Shown here piece by piece: positions 22,494-32,838 of a DNA stretch of 64,000 nucleotides. The position numbers and the translations under genes were made by a program. Every line of letters begins with the position of its first letter. Positions within the stretch are counted from its first letter, which is position 1. This DNA is from Zygnema cylindricum (lineage: Eukaryota > Streptophyta > Zygnematophyceae > Zygnematales > Zygnemataceae): NCBI GenBank assembly GCA_037447655.1, contig JBBHKE010000693.1, positions 1 to 64,000 on the forward strand, written 5' to 3'. The notes below the pieces were generated by a model, which made no database searches, had not been told where the DNA came from, and saw only the letters and a program-made list of their open reading frames with translations.

Positions 22494-23072
22494 GTACCAT
22501 ATAACCCAAAACAAAATAAGGTAGCTGAGAGGTTGAACCAAACACTAAGATATAGTGTGTGCATTATGTTGGCCGACTATAAAATAGGAAAGAAATTTTG
22601 GGCAAAAGCCATGAACTGTGCCAACTACATAAACAATAGAATACTTACCTCAGCCATAAAAGGAATGACACCTTATGAGAGATGGGTTGGAAGGAAACCA
22701 GATATCTCTCACCTTAAAGTATTCGGTAGCCAAGTTTACAGTCTTGACACGGATAGGAAAAACTAGAAACTAGATGCTAAGGGAAAACCTAGATACTTTG
22801 TAGGATATGGTGAGGATGTTAAGGGATGTAGAGTGTATGACTTAGCTAAGAAAGATATCATTTTGGTCAAACATCTAGTTGTCATTGACGAAGGGAAGTC
22901 ATTTGACCCCTTCAAATATACCAAAAAGATTAGAATAAGATTTGAGTCCGAAAGTGAGGAGAACTTGGTAGCTCTTGAAAGGGACATGAGTGAAACAATG
23001 AGTGCAGATTCAGGGGAGATCCAACATACAACAGAACCATCGGAAAGCTCACATATTCCTATGGAATTCTAA
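22494..23072 (+). pseudogene. Copia B integrase C-part
   Basis: Reads PYNPKQNKVAERLNQTL, which includes the catalytic Glu of the DDE triad, then FWAKAMNCANYINNRI, TPYERWVGRKPDISHLKVFG and the C-terminal FVGYGEDVKGCRVYDL segment. A stop at 22766 and further stops downstream break it. It continues the integrase interrupted at 21613. Confidence 0.85.
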
Positions 23073-23299
23073 GAGACAAAAGAGGAGGAAGCGGAACCTG
23101 GCTCCATGGATAGGGGAGCTAATGAGACAATAAGACGAAATTGAAGACTTCCCTCCATTCTAGCTTCTGAGTTTGAGGGAGGGAGAAAGAGCAACAAAAA
23201 GGATAAAAGAAAAATAGGCCGCTCATAAGGTAACTAAGCTACCTCACCCAGATGAGCCTCAGTCTTACTCGGAGGCAGTCTTACTCGGAGGTAGTGAAC

Positions 23300-24289
23300 A
23301 GTCCTGAGAAAGGCTGATGGATTAGAGCCATAAATGATGAGATGGCCTCCATCATGGAAGCAAATACTCGGGAACTAGCGGACTGTCCTTCGGACAAAAA
23401 ATCGATAGGCTCTAAATGGGTGTTTAAACTAAAAGTGAACCCAAATAATATCATTGAGAGATATATAGCTTGGTTGGTAGCAAACAGGTTCACCCAAAAG
23501 AAGGGGATTGAGTATGAGGAGACTTTTTCCCCAGTTGTTCCGTTCCCTTCAATAAGGATCCTCCTCAGTCTGGCGGCATTGGAAGACATGGAAATATACC
23601 AGATGGACATTAAGACCGCCTTCCTTAATGGTTAGAGGAAGAAATTTTCATGCGGCAACAAGAAGGGTTCGTGGAGGAAGGAGAAGAGAGTAAGGTCAGC
23701 ATGCTCTTTATATGGGCTGAAACTGGCTCTCCGACAGTAGAATAAGAAACTAGATGAGTTTCTCACCGGTTTGGGATATACCCGGATCAGCTCTAACCAC
23801 TCTATCTATATGTTTGAAGATGAGAATGGTGTGATTTTTATTGCAATTTAAATGGATGATTTGTTGGTGTTAAGTATGTCTTTGGAAAAGATCAATAAGT
23901 TAAAGAAATATCTTAGAAGCAGATTTGATATGAAGGATCTAGGAGGGGCAAGATATATTTTGGGAATTCAAATGGAGAGAGATAGGGGGAAAAGGATCAT
24001 TAGACTTACTGAGAAAGAAGCAATAGGTAGCATGCTTGAGAAATTCCAGATAGAAAAGGCAAACAGTTAAACAACTCCCATGGACTTGAAGAAAGTAAAT
24101 GATGGAAGTGTAGAAGGAGGAGTGATAACTTTAGATGATCAAAAAAGTATAGAAGAGAGAGATTTTATGAAGTCTATTCCCTACATGCAGGTTGTAAGAA
24201 GTCTAATATACTTTATGAAGTGTACCAAGCCGGACATAGTGGCAGCAGTTGGAGTACTGAGTAGGAGTCATAATGATCCTAGAAAATGA
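23300..24289 (+). pseudogene. Copia B reverse transcriptase
   Basis: Frames 23342-23635 and 23852-24289 show EMASIMEANTRELADCP, GSKWVFKLKVNPN, EETFSPVVPFPSIRILLSL and YQMDIKTAFLNG, then MDDLLVLSMSLEKINKLK and RYILGIQMERDRGKR. The YVDD box has become stop-Met-Asp-Asp, so the catalytic centre is destroyed. A frameshift follows 23635. Confidence 0.85.
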
Positions 24290-24313
24290 GACTGAGAGGC
24301 AGCCAAGAGAGTC

Positions 24314-24850
24314 ATGAGATATCTGGTGGGAACAAGGGATTTATGGTTGCATTTGGGAGGGAAGCTCACTAACATCACCACTTGGAGTGATGCCAGTTAT
24401 GGGGATGCACCTATGAGAAGATGCACTTCTGTATATGTGTTCTATGTGGGGGAAGGTGCTCGCTGTTGGAGCAGCAAGCAACAAAAGGTGGTTGCTCAGT
24501 CTACTATGGAGGTTGAATATATGGCCTCTTGTTCTGCTGTGAAAGAGTAAATGTGGGTCAAGTCCTTGTTGCAAGAACTGGGGTAAATGAAGGAGAGAGT
24601 GCATGAAGTATTTTGTGATAATCAAGTTGCCATTGCAATTGCAGCTAATCCAAAACATCATTTCAAAGCTAAGCATATAGACATAAGATTGAGTGTTGTA
24701 AGAGAAAAAGTTGAGAATAAGATTGTATATCTTGTATGTAGATCTGATGTGGAAATGGTGGCTAAAATGATGACAAAGCCAGTGTCTTCTCCCAAGTTAA
24801 TATACTGTAGAGAAAAGTGTGGACTAAAACAGATGTTAAAGTTAAACTAG
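24314..24850 (+). pseudogene. Copia B RNase H
   Basis: MRYLVGTRDLWLHLGG, ITTWSDASYGDAPMRR, CWSSKQQKVVAQSTMEVEYM, then VFCDNQVAIAIAANPKHHFK and KHIDIRLSVVREKVE are standard copia RNase H segments. Two stops (24550 and 24586) interrupt it. It ends 13 bp before the 3' LTR. Confidence 0.85.
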
Positions 24851-24863
24851 AAAATAAAGAGAG
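24851..24863 (+). promoter_or_regulatory. Polypurine tract of copia B
   Basis: AAAATAAAGAGAG directly precedes TGTTGAA of the 3' LTR. Equivalent purine runs (AAGGGGAG) precede the 3' LTRs of elements C, H and I. Confidence 0.65.
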
Positions 24864-25857
24864 TGTTGAAATTACTAGATTTATAGGGTATTTTCTAGGT
24901 CTAAATAGATCAGTATGCTAAGAAAAGAAAAGGGCGGACAGCCTGCCTCCACCTCCTCTCTCTAGCCCCCATACTTCTTCTAGTCACTAAAGAATAGAGA
25001 GGGTGGGTGCGCCATGGCTGCCTTAGCTCCAAAGGCAGGACTAAAGAGTGACATACGTCACTCTCATCAAAAGGTTGAGTCTGGTATGACTCGATCCTCC
25101 GACGAGCAGAGTGAGGTGTAGCCGTCACCTCTAACCAGTCAGTCGTAGAAGTCCGATACAATACATGGGGTGTGATATCTATTTAAACGTTGTATAAAGG
25201 ATCGAATTCAGTTAACGGAATTACGGATGGAATGCATAGAGATCCGTAAGTTCACGGTACAACACGTCACACACGAATTAATTGAAACGAACATTTGTTT
25301 CGACGGCTAATACTGAAAGCCGGTTTTTATCCTACGGCACGTAACATCGCTGAGATCTCGGAATGACCACTTTGGCGGTTTTCAGGCATGCCATGACTTG
25401 GTGCCACGTGGTTGGATGACATTGGGACGCAAAAATCCATGGAAGCATAAGGACGAATCATATGGAGACAAGTGTCCACCCAATGGCATTGCTATACACA
25501 AGCCTTACAAAAAGTACATCGGCCGTAGTACCTTTTTGTACTTTACGGTCATATGATTAGTTCATACATTAGTAGATAGGAGCTACGAGAGGGGTTTTAG
25601 GACTTAGGATGGTAGATATGCACCTCTCCCTTTGAGAGTTTTATATAAACTTGGCATCTTTGCCAACTCATAACTTATCGGCTGGTTGGCCGTTTTTAGT
25701 GATTCTTTTTAATAGAAACTCAAGGGAGTCCAGGCTGCACAAGGGTGCAGTCAAATTGTCAATTTTTGTGCTTGGGAAGCACTGGTTGTGGCTGAGAGTG
25801 GGTTAGTTAAAAACTATCTAGAGGCTTCCTAAATTATATAGTCCAATGGAGGATACA
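24864..25857 (+). mobile_element. 3' LTR of copia B
   Basis: Starts TGTTGAAATTACTAG right after the polypurine tract. It has a TATATAAA box near 25651-25660 and ends around CAATGGAGGATACA, where the TGTTGAA family normally reads CAATGGAGCCCATA. The 3' boundary is approximate because no target duplication partner is available. Confidence 0.7.
25071..25148 (-). other. tRNA-like module, antisense in copia B LTR
   Basis: The minus strand reads CTGACTGGTTAGAGGTGACG (A-box-like) and, about 45 nt on, GGATCGAGTCATACCAG (B-box-like). The position within the LTR matches that in the other LTRs of the family. Confidence 0.5.
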
Positions 25858-26497
25858 TGATTGTAACTACACCCTCGGCAATTGTTTTTTAGTATTAGAT
25901 CTTGGATGCTAGAACATGTTAATAAATATAGATGAAGCTGCCACCTGCAATAATGAGTCTTCAACAGTCAATGTGAGTCTTCAACCGTTTATCCTTTGTT
26001 TGCGACAGTTTGATCATAAAATGGTAGTAGATTAGAAGTTATCGGTTCTTTTCAAAAAGTACATATTTGGACACGGCCCATGCCCGTATAAAGGGCATGA
26101 TGATACATACGACACCATATGACAAGAATCGAGATGATTTAGTGCCGATTCGTTCCTCAATATTGCGTCAATCTTTGTGTTGTTTAAGGTTGCGTCTAAA
26201 AATATCCATACAGACATCAAAATTAGAACAATAATACTTAGGGCACTTTCCCATGTGTTAAAGTTACATTTATTTTCTGTCGTTTTCCTCCATAACTTAG
26301 AAAAAAACGTGAAAATTTGCAACCGTACCAAAAAATTGAAATTACCACCGTATAAGTTGCGTTACTTTGAAACTTTGTAGTTGCGTTGCCTTCAAACTTT
26401 ATATGTACTGCAGTTTGTCGTCTAGCCCGATGCAGTTTATCATATGGCACGTTTCGACTCACTTTCGAGTCCTTTCAACTCATCTTCAAAACCTTGT
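25858..26497. other. Unassigned spacer
   Basis: AT-rich sequence without a recognised domain, RNA or repeat. Small overlapping frames on both strands look like chance. Confidence 0.4.
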
Positions 26498-27414
26498 TGA
26501 AATTTTGTTGGCTCCGTTGCCCCACACTATGCACAGTTCACAAGTAGCCACTAGGATAGCATCAACCCACTTTGGTTTCCCCAATAATAACTGCCGTTAT
26601 TGCAAGCAATAACTCTGACCAACTTCACCCTAGTGAAGGCAGGACTCCCTTGATTCAGGTGCAAAAAGAATTAATGAATTTGCTCCCTTGAGCAATTCGA
26701 TATCAATGGTCAAATATGACCTTTATAGTTACAAGCTCTCTTAAAGAGAGGTGGCTATATTTTACTAAGTCTTAGTCTGCCTACTCTCACCTACCTACTA
26801 CTAAACCCTAGACCACCTACTACTAAACCCTAGACCAATAAGAAGATTGTATAGTACGAGAAGGTACATTGGTCGATGTACTTCTTGTACGACCATTGTA
26901 CGACAAGGCCTTACAAGTGACGCTTGTCAGATTAGGAGCCATGGTTCCTCCTCCTATCTTCTCTTGTGTCCAATATATGCCACCACGTGTCAACGCGTGA
27001 CGATATCTCCGAAAGCCGCCAAAAGTTCATTCCGAGTTAGCGGCTGGGACGATGTCCGTCTGATCAAATATATTTACACAATTCGATTCGCTTCCGTGCG
27101 CATTCGGTTCACAAGTGCTCCATTCAATGGATTTATGGCTAGGTAAATGTTCATTCATTTATCAAACCCCATATATTTAACAATTCACCAAATACTTAAT
27201 GGATAAGGCGGCATGCTATTTCGTGTAAGACCTTAGATCAATTCCGGGCCAGTCCAACATTTTGGTCAAGTGACTACTGGCTGTCAAGTGTCTACTGGCT
27301 GTCTGAGCCTATCTGACATGTAGCCATGGCCTTTTCTCTCTCTCTCTCTAAGAATCTACGACAACTTAAGTAACAAAAAAAAAAGAGATAAGATATAAAT
27401 TACCTTTTTCAACA
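26498..27414 (-). mobile_element. 3' LTR of copia H
   Basis: In minus orientation it starts TGTTGAAAAAGG after the purine run AAATATGGGGAG and ends AACAAAATTTCA. It closely matches 55507-56402, sharing ACAAGTAGCCACTAG, GGTTTCCCCAATAATAACT and TTGCTC-x-TTGAGCAATT. Confidence 0.85.
27190..27256 (+). other. tRNA-like module, antisense in the H 3' LTR
   Basis: TTAATGGATAAGGCGGCATG (A-box-like) is followed by TTAGATCAATTCCGGG (weak B-box). It is on the strand opposite to the LTR. Confidence 0.4.
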
Positions 27415-27645
27415 CTCCCCATATTTTTTAGCTCTCTCTTTCTCTCAATCCACTACCATTTTTGCAATAAATTAACTTTGGTGAGGGAACTGCCTTGGTC
27501 ATCATATCGGCAAGCAGTTCCCTATCCGGTTTGTACACAAGTTTGATGATTTCTTATCAACTTTTTCTCTCACAAAGCTAAGCCTTATGTCCATATGTTT
27601 GGCTTTAAAATGATCCTTGCGATTGGCAGCAATTGCAATTGCTAC

Positions 27646-28324
27646 CTAGTTATCACAGAAAGTGTTTTGCACTCTATTTTTTATAAATCCCAATTCTCGT
27701 AACAAATATTTCACCCACATTAATTCTTTCACAGCTGTGCATGATGCCATATACTCTGCCTCCATTGTAGACTGATTGACAACTTTTTGTTGTTTGTTGC
27801 TCCTGCAACATACACCCAACTCAATTTGCAAAACATATCCAAAAGTTGACCTTGTGAGTGGCACAAATTCATAACTAGCATCACTCCAAATGGTGATGTC
27901 AGTATTCTCCCCTCCCAAATTTAAGCATAATTTCCTTGTTCCCACAAGATATCTCATTACCCTCTTAGTTGCCACCCAATATTTTTTCCTATGATTATTT
28001 AAACTTCTTCTAACAACTCTAATAGCAGTCGTTATATGCTTACGTTTACAATTCATAAAGTAGATCAAGTTTCATACAGTTTGTCTGTAGGGAATATTTT
28101 GCATAATTTTCTCTATAGGGAAATCAGACTACCGGTGCAAAGGTCTCCTCATAATCAATTCCTTCCTTTTGAGTGTATCCCTTTGTTACCAACCTAGCCT
28201 TGTACATTTGTATGGAACTATCTGGGTTCAATTTTATTTTGAAAACCCATTTACAACTGATATGTTTTGTATTCGGGGGACAATCTACTAACTCCCATGT
28301 GTTTGCCTCCATTGTAGAACTCAT
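27646..28324 (-). pseudogene. Copia H reverse transcriptase start and RNase H
   Basis: 28324-28124 encodes [33 protein letters not shown] and [17 protein letters not shown] (RT fingers). 28068-27646 encodes the RNase H (MRYLVGTRKLCLNLGGEN, ITIWSDASYEFVPLTRST, SNKQQKVVNQSTMEAEYMAS). The catalytic palm of RT between them is deleted: the sequence passes from APVV to a few residues before MIYFMNC. This copy therefore could not reverse-transcribe even before the nested insertion. Confidence 0.85.
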
Positions 28325-28889
28325 TTCCTCATTAATATTTGTTGTCTATCTATCCCTTTCCAAGCTATTTATGGCTTCCAAATATGTTTTAGATCCTTCC
28401 AGAAAGGACTGCTTGGTTAACTTATTGTTGGCCATCCTCTCTTAAATTTGTTTGATGTTTCTCTGTCCTCCCTCAAATTTTGATGACAGTATTAAGGGCA
28501 TCCTCTGATTCGGTTTGGGCATATCATCATCTTTCCTATCTGCCGACTTTGGCTCATTTTCACTTTCATTTTGAAGTGGAGCCTCATGCGTCTCCTCCAC
28601 TTTCTTATCATCTGAATTTCGTTTAAATTCATTTATTTCCTTGTGTGCTTCCTCAATTAGTTCAAGGTTAGAATGAAAATCTAGATCCGGGACTATCCTG
28701 AGTTTATTTTCATGGTGTATTTCAACGGATATAGGGATTTTACTTCATCTACAAGTACAATATGTTTGGCTAATATCATATCTTCTTTCTTTAGATCATA
28801 CACTCGGTACCATTTGCTATCTTCATCATATCCGACCAAGTATCTAGGCTTTCCTCTTCCTTCTAACTTCCACTTTGTTTTGTCATTAT
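28325..28889 (-). pseudogene. Copia H integrase C-terminal part and linker
   Basis: Minus strand from 28885: NDKTKWKLEGRGKPRYLVGY, DSKWYRVYDLKKEDMILAKH, then a Glu/Ser-rich linker with stops leading to the RT. It continues directly the integrase at 54323-54570, from which it is separated by element G. Confidence 0.75.
28886..28889 (+). repeat. 4-bp target duplication of element G, left
   Basis: TTAT, repeated at 54319-54322, flanks TGTCAAG...CTTGACA. Confidence 0.65.
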
Positions 28890-30343
28890 TGTCAAGTGTG
28901 CCTGAGTAATGTGAGGGAAGGGCCCAAATCCCGGAGTCGTCGGCATCGGAGTCCTACAAATAACCCCCAAATATGAATGCTTCCCAGAATGATGATCATG
29001 CCCACTGCTGCCCACATCCCTCCTATAGATATGTATGCAAAATAGGAGAGACGCTCCGACAACGAATAGGGATGAGTGCAAAAGTTATCCCCTCCCTTTT
29101 CCTTCCCCCCCCATGGCCGGGGAAAGGGATTTGGGTCTCGGTAGTTGGCTGATATCCCAATTTAGTACTACCTCTACGAGAAGCTAATCGCACTTGATCC
29201 CTCAAAACCCACTGTCTTGATCAAGGGGTTTACAAAATACTCCGGGATGGTCACTCCAGAGCAAAGAGAACTCTAGATGAAGACACAAATGCACCACCAT
29301 GTAGAAATATATAGGTAATAGGATTGGCTCTCCAAATTTAACAATATCACCTAGCCTTAGAAAAGAGAATAAAAGAAATATAATGTGAAATATAGCAAAG
29401 AAAGCTTAACATATCCCAGCAATAAACGATGACAACAAGTGAAAGGGGATCCCTCTCCCGATAATATCTTAAATAGGTATGGTGCTCCTAGAACCTCCAG
29501 TGTTTGCAGCTCGGAACGGACCAGACTCTTCTCGGTTTCAAACAGCAAAAAGTCCAAAAATCACCCAAAAAACAAATAGTGCCAACTACCCACCCGGAAA
29601 GTGATTCCCAAAAAAGACATATCCAAAACCAAGATGGCAATAGAGTCAAACAGAACAAAGATTCTCCAAAAAAAGTTTTTTTTGAATTTTTGAGGGTTTT
29701 CACAGGAGAGAGTACTGAGAAAGCAAACTGTCTCCTTCGACCCCAAGTGCCTTATACATCAGAGTTTGTCAAATTGCATGTCCAAAAGTCAAAGCTACGC
29801 TATTAACCAATGAGCAGCGGCAAGTAAGTGTAATGAAACTGACATAGGACAAAATATTTTGTACTACACTCGGGGCAAATAGTTTTGCTCCGAACTGCGG
29901 CTAGATCCGCGGCCGGAAGTAATTATTTGGTCCACTATTATAAGACAAAGTCTTGAAAATGACACTAACTTGCCAAACTTTGACCTAACGTAATTAATGG
30001 ACAAAAAGTCACCTGAGCCTGAGCTAAATTCCTATTAACCGCTAATAGCATAATCCAGATGCAAATTTGGAAAGTTACGTGGCAATCCACAATGTACCCC
30101 CTACGGAGGATGTCGAAAACTGCTCCCTTGTAACGGAATTGCAATCTTTAAAACGGTAGAACTTTGTCATTCGGCATCCATAAGACGAGAAATACAGTGC
30201 GTTCTGCTCGGTTTAGGAAATACAAGGATCTCGTCCAGCTTGGTGCACTCACTCCTCCTTACTCTGAAGACAGTACAGGGTAAAAATGGCCTGAAAATCC
30301 TTGGTGATATACAGGTGTACCTGAAAAACACACGAGCTTGACA
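28890..30343 (-). repeat. Gypsy G complete terminal repeat A2B2
   Basis: Runs from TGTCAAGTGTGCC to CGAGCTTGACA. The part 28890-29163 matches 30346-30630 (B1) and the part 29164-30343 matches 53137-54318 (A1). It ends with 7-bp inverted repeats TGTCAAG/CTTGACA. Confidence 0.85.
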
Positions 30344-30345
30344 GC

Positions 30346-30630
30346 TATCAAACGTGCATGAGTAACGTGAGGTAAGGGCCCACAACCAGGAGTCGTCGGC
30401 ATCAGAGTCCTACAAATAACCATCAAATGTGAATGCTTCCCAGAATGATGATCATACCCACTACTGCTCACATCCCTCCCATAAATATGCATGCAAAATA
30501 GGAGAGACGCTTGGACAAGGAACACGGATGAGTGCAAGGGAAGGCAAAAGTTATCCCCTCCCCTTTCTTTCCCCCCTCCTTGGCCGCGGAAAGAGATTTG
30601 GGTCTCGGCGGTTGGCTGATATCCCAATTT
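30346..30630 (-). repeat. Gypsy G split repeat part B1
   Basis: Matches 28890-29163 (shared GAGTCGTCGGCATC, GAATGCTTCCCAGAATGATG, GGTTGGCTGATATCCCAATT). It ends at AATTT, which is exactly where part A begins in the complete repeat. It is separated from A2 by 2 nt (GC, 30344-30345). Confidence 0.85.
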
Positions 30631-30643
30631 CTTCCCCTCTTAG
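30631..30643 (-). promoter_or_regulatory. Candidate polypurine tract of gypsy G
   Basis: The minus strand reads CTAAGAGGGGAAG immediately before repeat part B1. This is the position where plus-strand priming would start in an LTR element. Confidence 0.55.
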
Positions 30644-30674
30644 TCAACCGTGACAAAGACATAAAATTACCCGC

Positions 30675-30790
30675 CCCATTCGCAGTTCCCACAGAACCAA
30701 GTATTGGAGGATAGAGAACGTGTCTCCCAAGAGGATGGGAGACACGCTGAATGCGAACACTAACCACACTGATTGCAAACGAATAAGTCG
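30675..30790 (-). pseudogene. PHD-type zinc finger remnant at the end of the gypsy G polyprotein
   Basis: Minus strand: LFVCNQCG, an in-frame stop, CSHSACLPSSWE, then NTWFCGNCEWGG and the terminal stop. The spacing C-x2-C-x4-H-x2-C and W-x-C-x2-C is the second half of a PHD finger. The first Cys pair is not visible. This complements the finger of gypsy A, which keeps the first pairs but has lost the last one. Both elements therefore descend from ancestors with a PHD finger after the integrase. Confidence 0.6.
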
Positions 30791-31600
30791 TGGAGTAGGG
30801 AGTACTGATTGGAATCGGATGAACAAGAAAGAGGATCAGCAAAGTAAATTAAGTTAAAAGTAGGTTCGTCCTCCAGTCCCTGAAGATGGCAAGGGGCCAC
30901 ATTGATCTGATTCTCTTTAATTCTTCGTCCATCTTTTCCCTCTAATGTAAGAACCTTGTTATTGGAAACTTTGACCACTTTCAAAATTACTTGTCCGACA
31001 GAAATATCCAGTTTGTCTTTCTTTTGTTGTATCCGGTATACAAAGTCTGTTAGCATAAATCATCGGGGACGTGGCACATAATTCTCGCTCACGCGCAGAG
31101 CATACCAAAACTGACCCATGGCAAGAGGCATCTCTGGGTGACATATCTTTGCTTTGTCGACGATCAGCTTTTCAACTGTTCCCTTGTCATCCATCTCCGG
31201 AGCACCACCGCTTGGGCCGATGCAGCCTCGAAAGGATGGGATGCCGTCAAATAAAATAAAGTAAGAACTATAGGAAATGAGAAAAGCCTGCTTGCAAAAT
31301 CTGTAACCCATAGCAATCCAGGGCACCCTCTTGTCTCACTCCCCCATATCATTTTCAACTACATATTTTCGTAGTGACCGCTTCACTGCCTATACGGACC
31401 TTTCGTCCAAACCGTCAGCTTGCGGGTGGTCACGCTTGGTCGGCCGATGGTTGACAAGGCATGTTTCTAAGAGGTTGGTAAATTCTTCGGCAAATTTGCA
31501 GCCTTCGTCAGTTCGAACTTCTGCAAGCGACGCGAATTGGGCTATAACACTTTTTAAAAAGGCATTTGCAATTGCCTATGACTCGTTCTGGGGCCAAACC
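30790..31600 (-). pseudogene. Gypsy G integrase, core end and C-terminal part
   Basis: From the break near 31600 the minus strand reads AIANAFLKSVIAQFASLAEV, RTDEGCKFAEEF (second catalytic Asp), DHPQADGLDERSVQAVKRSL (catalytic Glu), PWIAMGYRFCKQ, FILFDGIPSF, and YRIQQKKDKLDISVGQVILK with a following GRRIKENQINVAP. The first Asp and the H2C2 finger are missing through the deletion at LTR F. A frameshift separates 31060 from 31056. Confidence 0.75.
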
Positions 31601-31706
31601 ACATATCATGCAAAAAGCTAAGCAAAGCTAGGCCAATGAACAATCATTTGATATGCATCCTCCATTTAACATACATGCATACACAGATGGAATCATTCAT
31701 CCGCAC

Positions 31707-31711
31707 ACAGA
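31707..31711 (+). repeat. 5-bp target duplication of copia C, left
   Basis: ACAGA, repeated at 37249-37253. Confidence 0.85.
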
Positions 31712-32809
31712 TGAAATTCTATGGGCTCCATTGCCCACAGAATTAGCAGATCCAAAAGAAGCTAATCTAGATAATGTCGACTCCAAGTTGATATTAACCC
31801 AAATGAATGATCCCTTGATAATCAAAACCCCAATACAACTTCACCCCTGTGAAGGTAAGACCTTGTGTGTGCTCAGTTCCACCACAGAATGCAAAGCTTG
31901 AATATGTGTTTTGGACAGTATTCCCCACTTTGACTTTCCCACTAAATAAGTGCCACCCTGACACGAAAAAACCTCTAACCGACTACACCGCTGTGTAGCC
32001 TATACTCCTCTGATTTCGCAGCAAAAAGAATCACTGAATTTGCTCATACGAGCATTAAGTTCTGGCTGGTCAAAGATGACATTTATAGTTACAAGCTATT
32101 TTAGAGAGAGGTACCGAAATATCACTAAATCTTAGTCTGCCTACTCATGACTACCTACTACTAAACCCTAGTCCAATAGGAACACTATATAGTACAAGAA
32201 GGTACAATGGGCGATGTACTTATTGTACGGCCATTGTACGACATGGTCTACAAGGTGACATTTGCCAAATCGGGAGCCATGGTTTCTCCTCCCATCTTCT
32301 CCGGTGTCAAATAATGTGGCGCCACGTGGCACCGCGTGACGCTATCCCCAAAGGACACCGTAAGATTATTGCGGGTGGCAGCTGTAATGGTGGTTGTCCG
32401 ATCAGTTGTATTTATAGGGCTTCGATTCGCTTCCGTGCATGAATTGATTAATGCGCGTTTTCGTTAGTCTGCTGCGAATTAGTCCTTTGAATCAATAGGT
32501 AAATATGCGTGAAACATTCCACGTGTATCGTTTTGTTAGTGACATAATGGATAAGACGTTGGTCTATTTAGCAGCCTACAGACCCCGGTTCACATCTGGC
32601 CAGGGGTAGTATTTTGCTAAAACTAGTAAAATACTTTCTAGTTCATTCTGCCTCCTTCTAAATGATGCGGCAACCATGGCGTGCCTTTAGTCCTCTCTTT
32701 CTCTCTCTTCACATTCAAACTAAAATATAGAAGTGAACTATTAGTCACCTCTTTTCAACACTCTATTTATTTTTCCAATACAGACCTAGAAAATACATAA
32801 ATTTCAACA
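31712..32809 (-). mobile_element. 3' LTR of copia C
   Basis: In minus orientation, TGTTGAAATTTATG to CCATAGAATTTCA. Nearly identical to the 5' LTR 34782-37248 once insertion D is removed. Confidence 0.9.
32536..32609 (+). other. tRNA-like module, antisense in copia C LTR
   Basis: GTGACATAATGGATAAGACG (A-box region), TTGGTCT, CAGACC and CCGGTTCACATCTGGCC (B-box with T-stem) give a near-complete tRNA outline including an anticodon stem GGTCT/AGACC. It is the best preserved of these modules. The second copy, in the 5' LTR, is cut by insertion D exactly in the presumptive anticodon loop (35635-35639). Confidence 0.6.
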
Positions 32810-32838
32810 CTCCCCTTATTTTCTAGTCTACTTTCTTT

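Larger units (their letters stand above)
20527..24863 (+). mobile_element. Ty1/copia element B, internal region (5' part missing)
   Basis: Plus-strand pol in copia order (protease, integrase, RT, RNase H) runs into a 3' LTR at 24864. Gag and the 5' LTR are absent because the element abuts gypsy A's outer end at 20526. No continuation of copia B was recognised left of 8196, so the junction may be a deletion rather than a simple insertion. The integrase is interrupted by a hAT-type element. Multiple stops show it is dead. Confidence 0.8.

Noticed and set aside
32536-32609. Functional tRNA gene
   Set aside because: A- and B-boxes and parts of stems are present, but the acceptor stem and anticodon arm are not complete. 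Reported as a tRNA-like module only.
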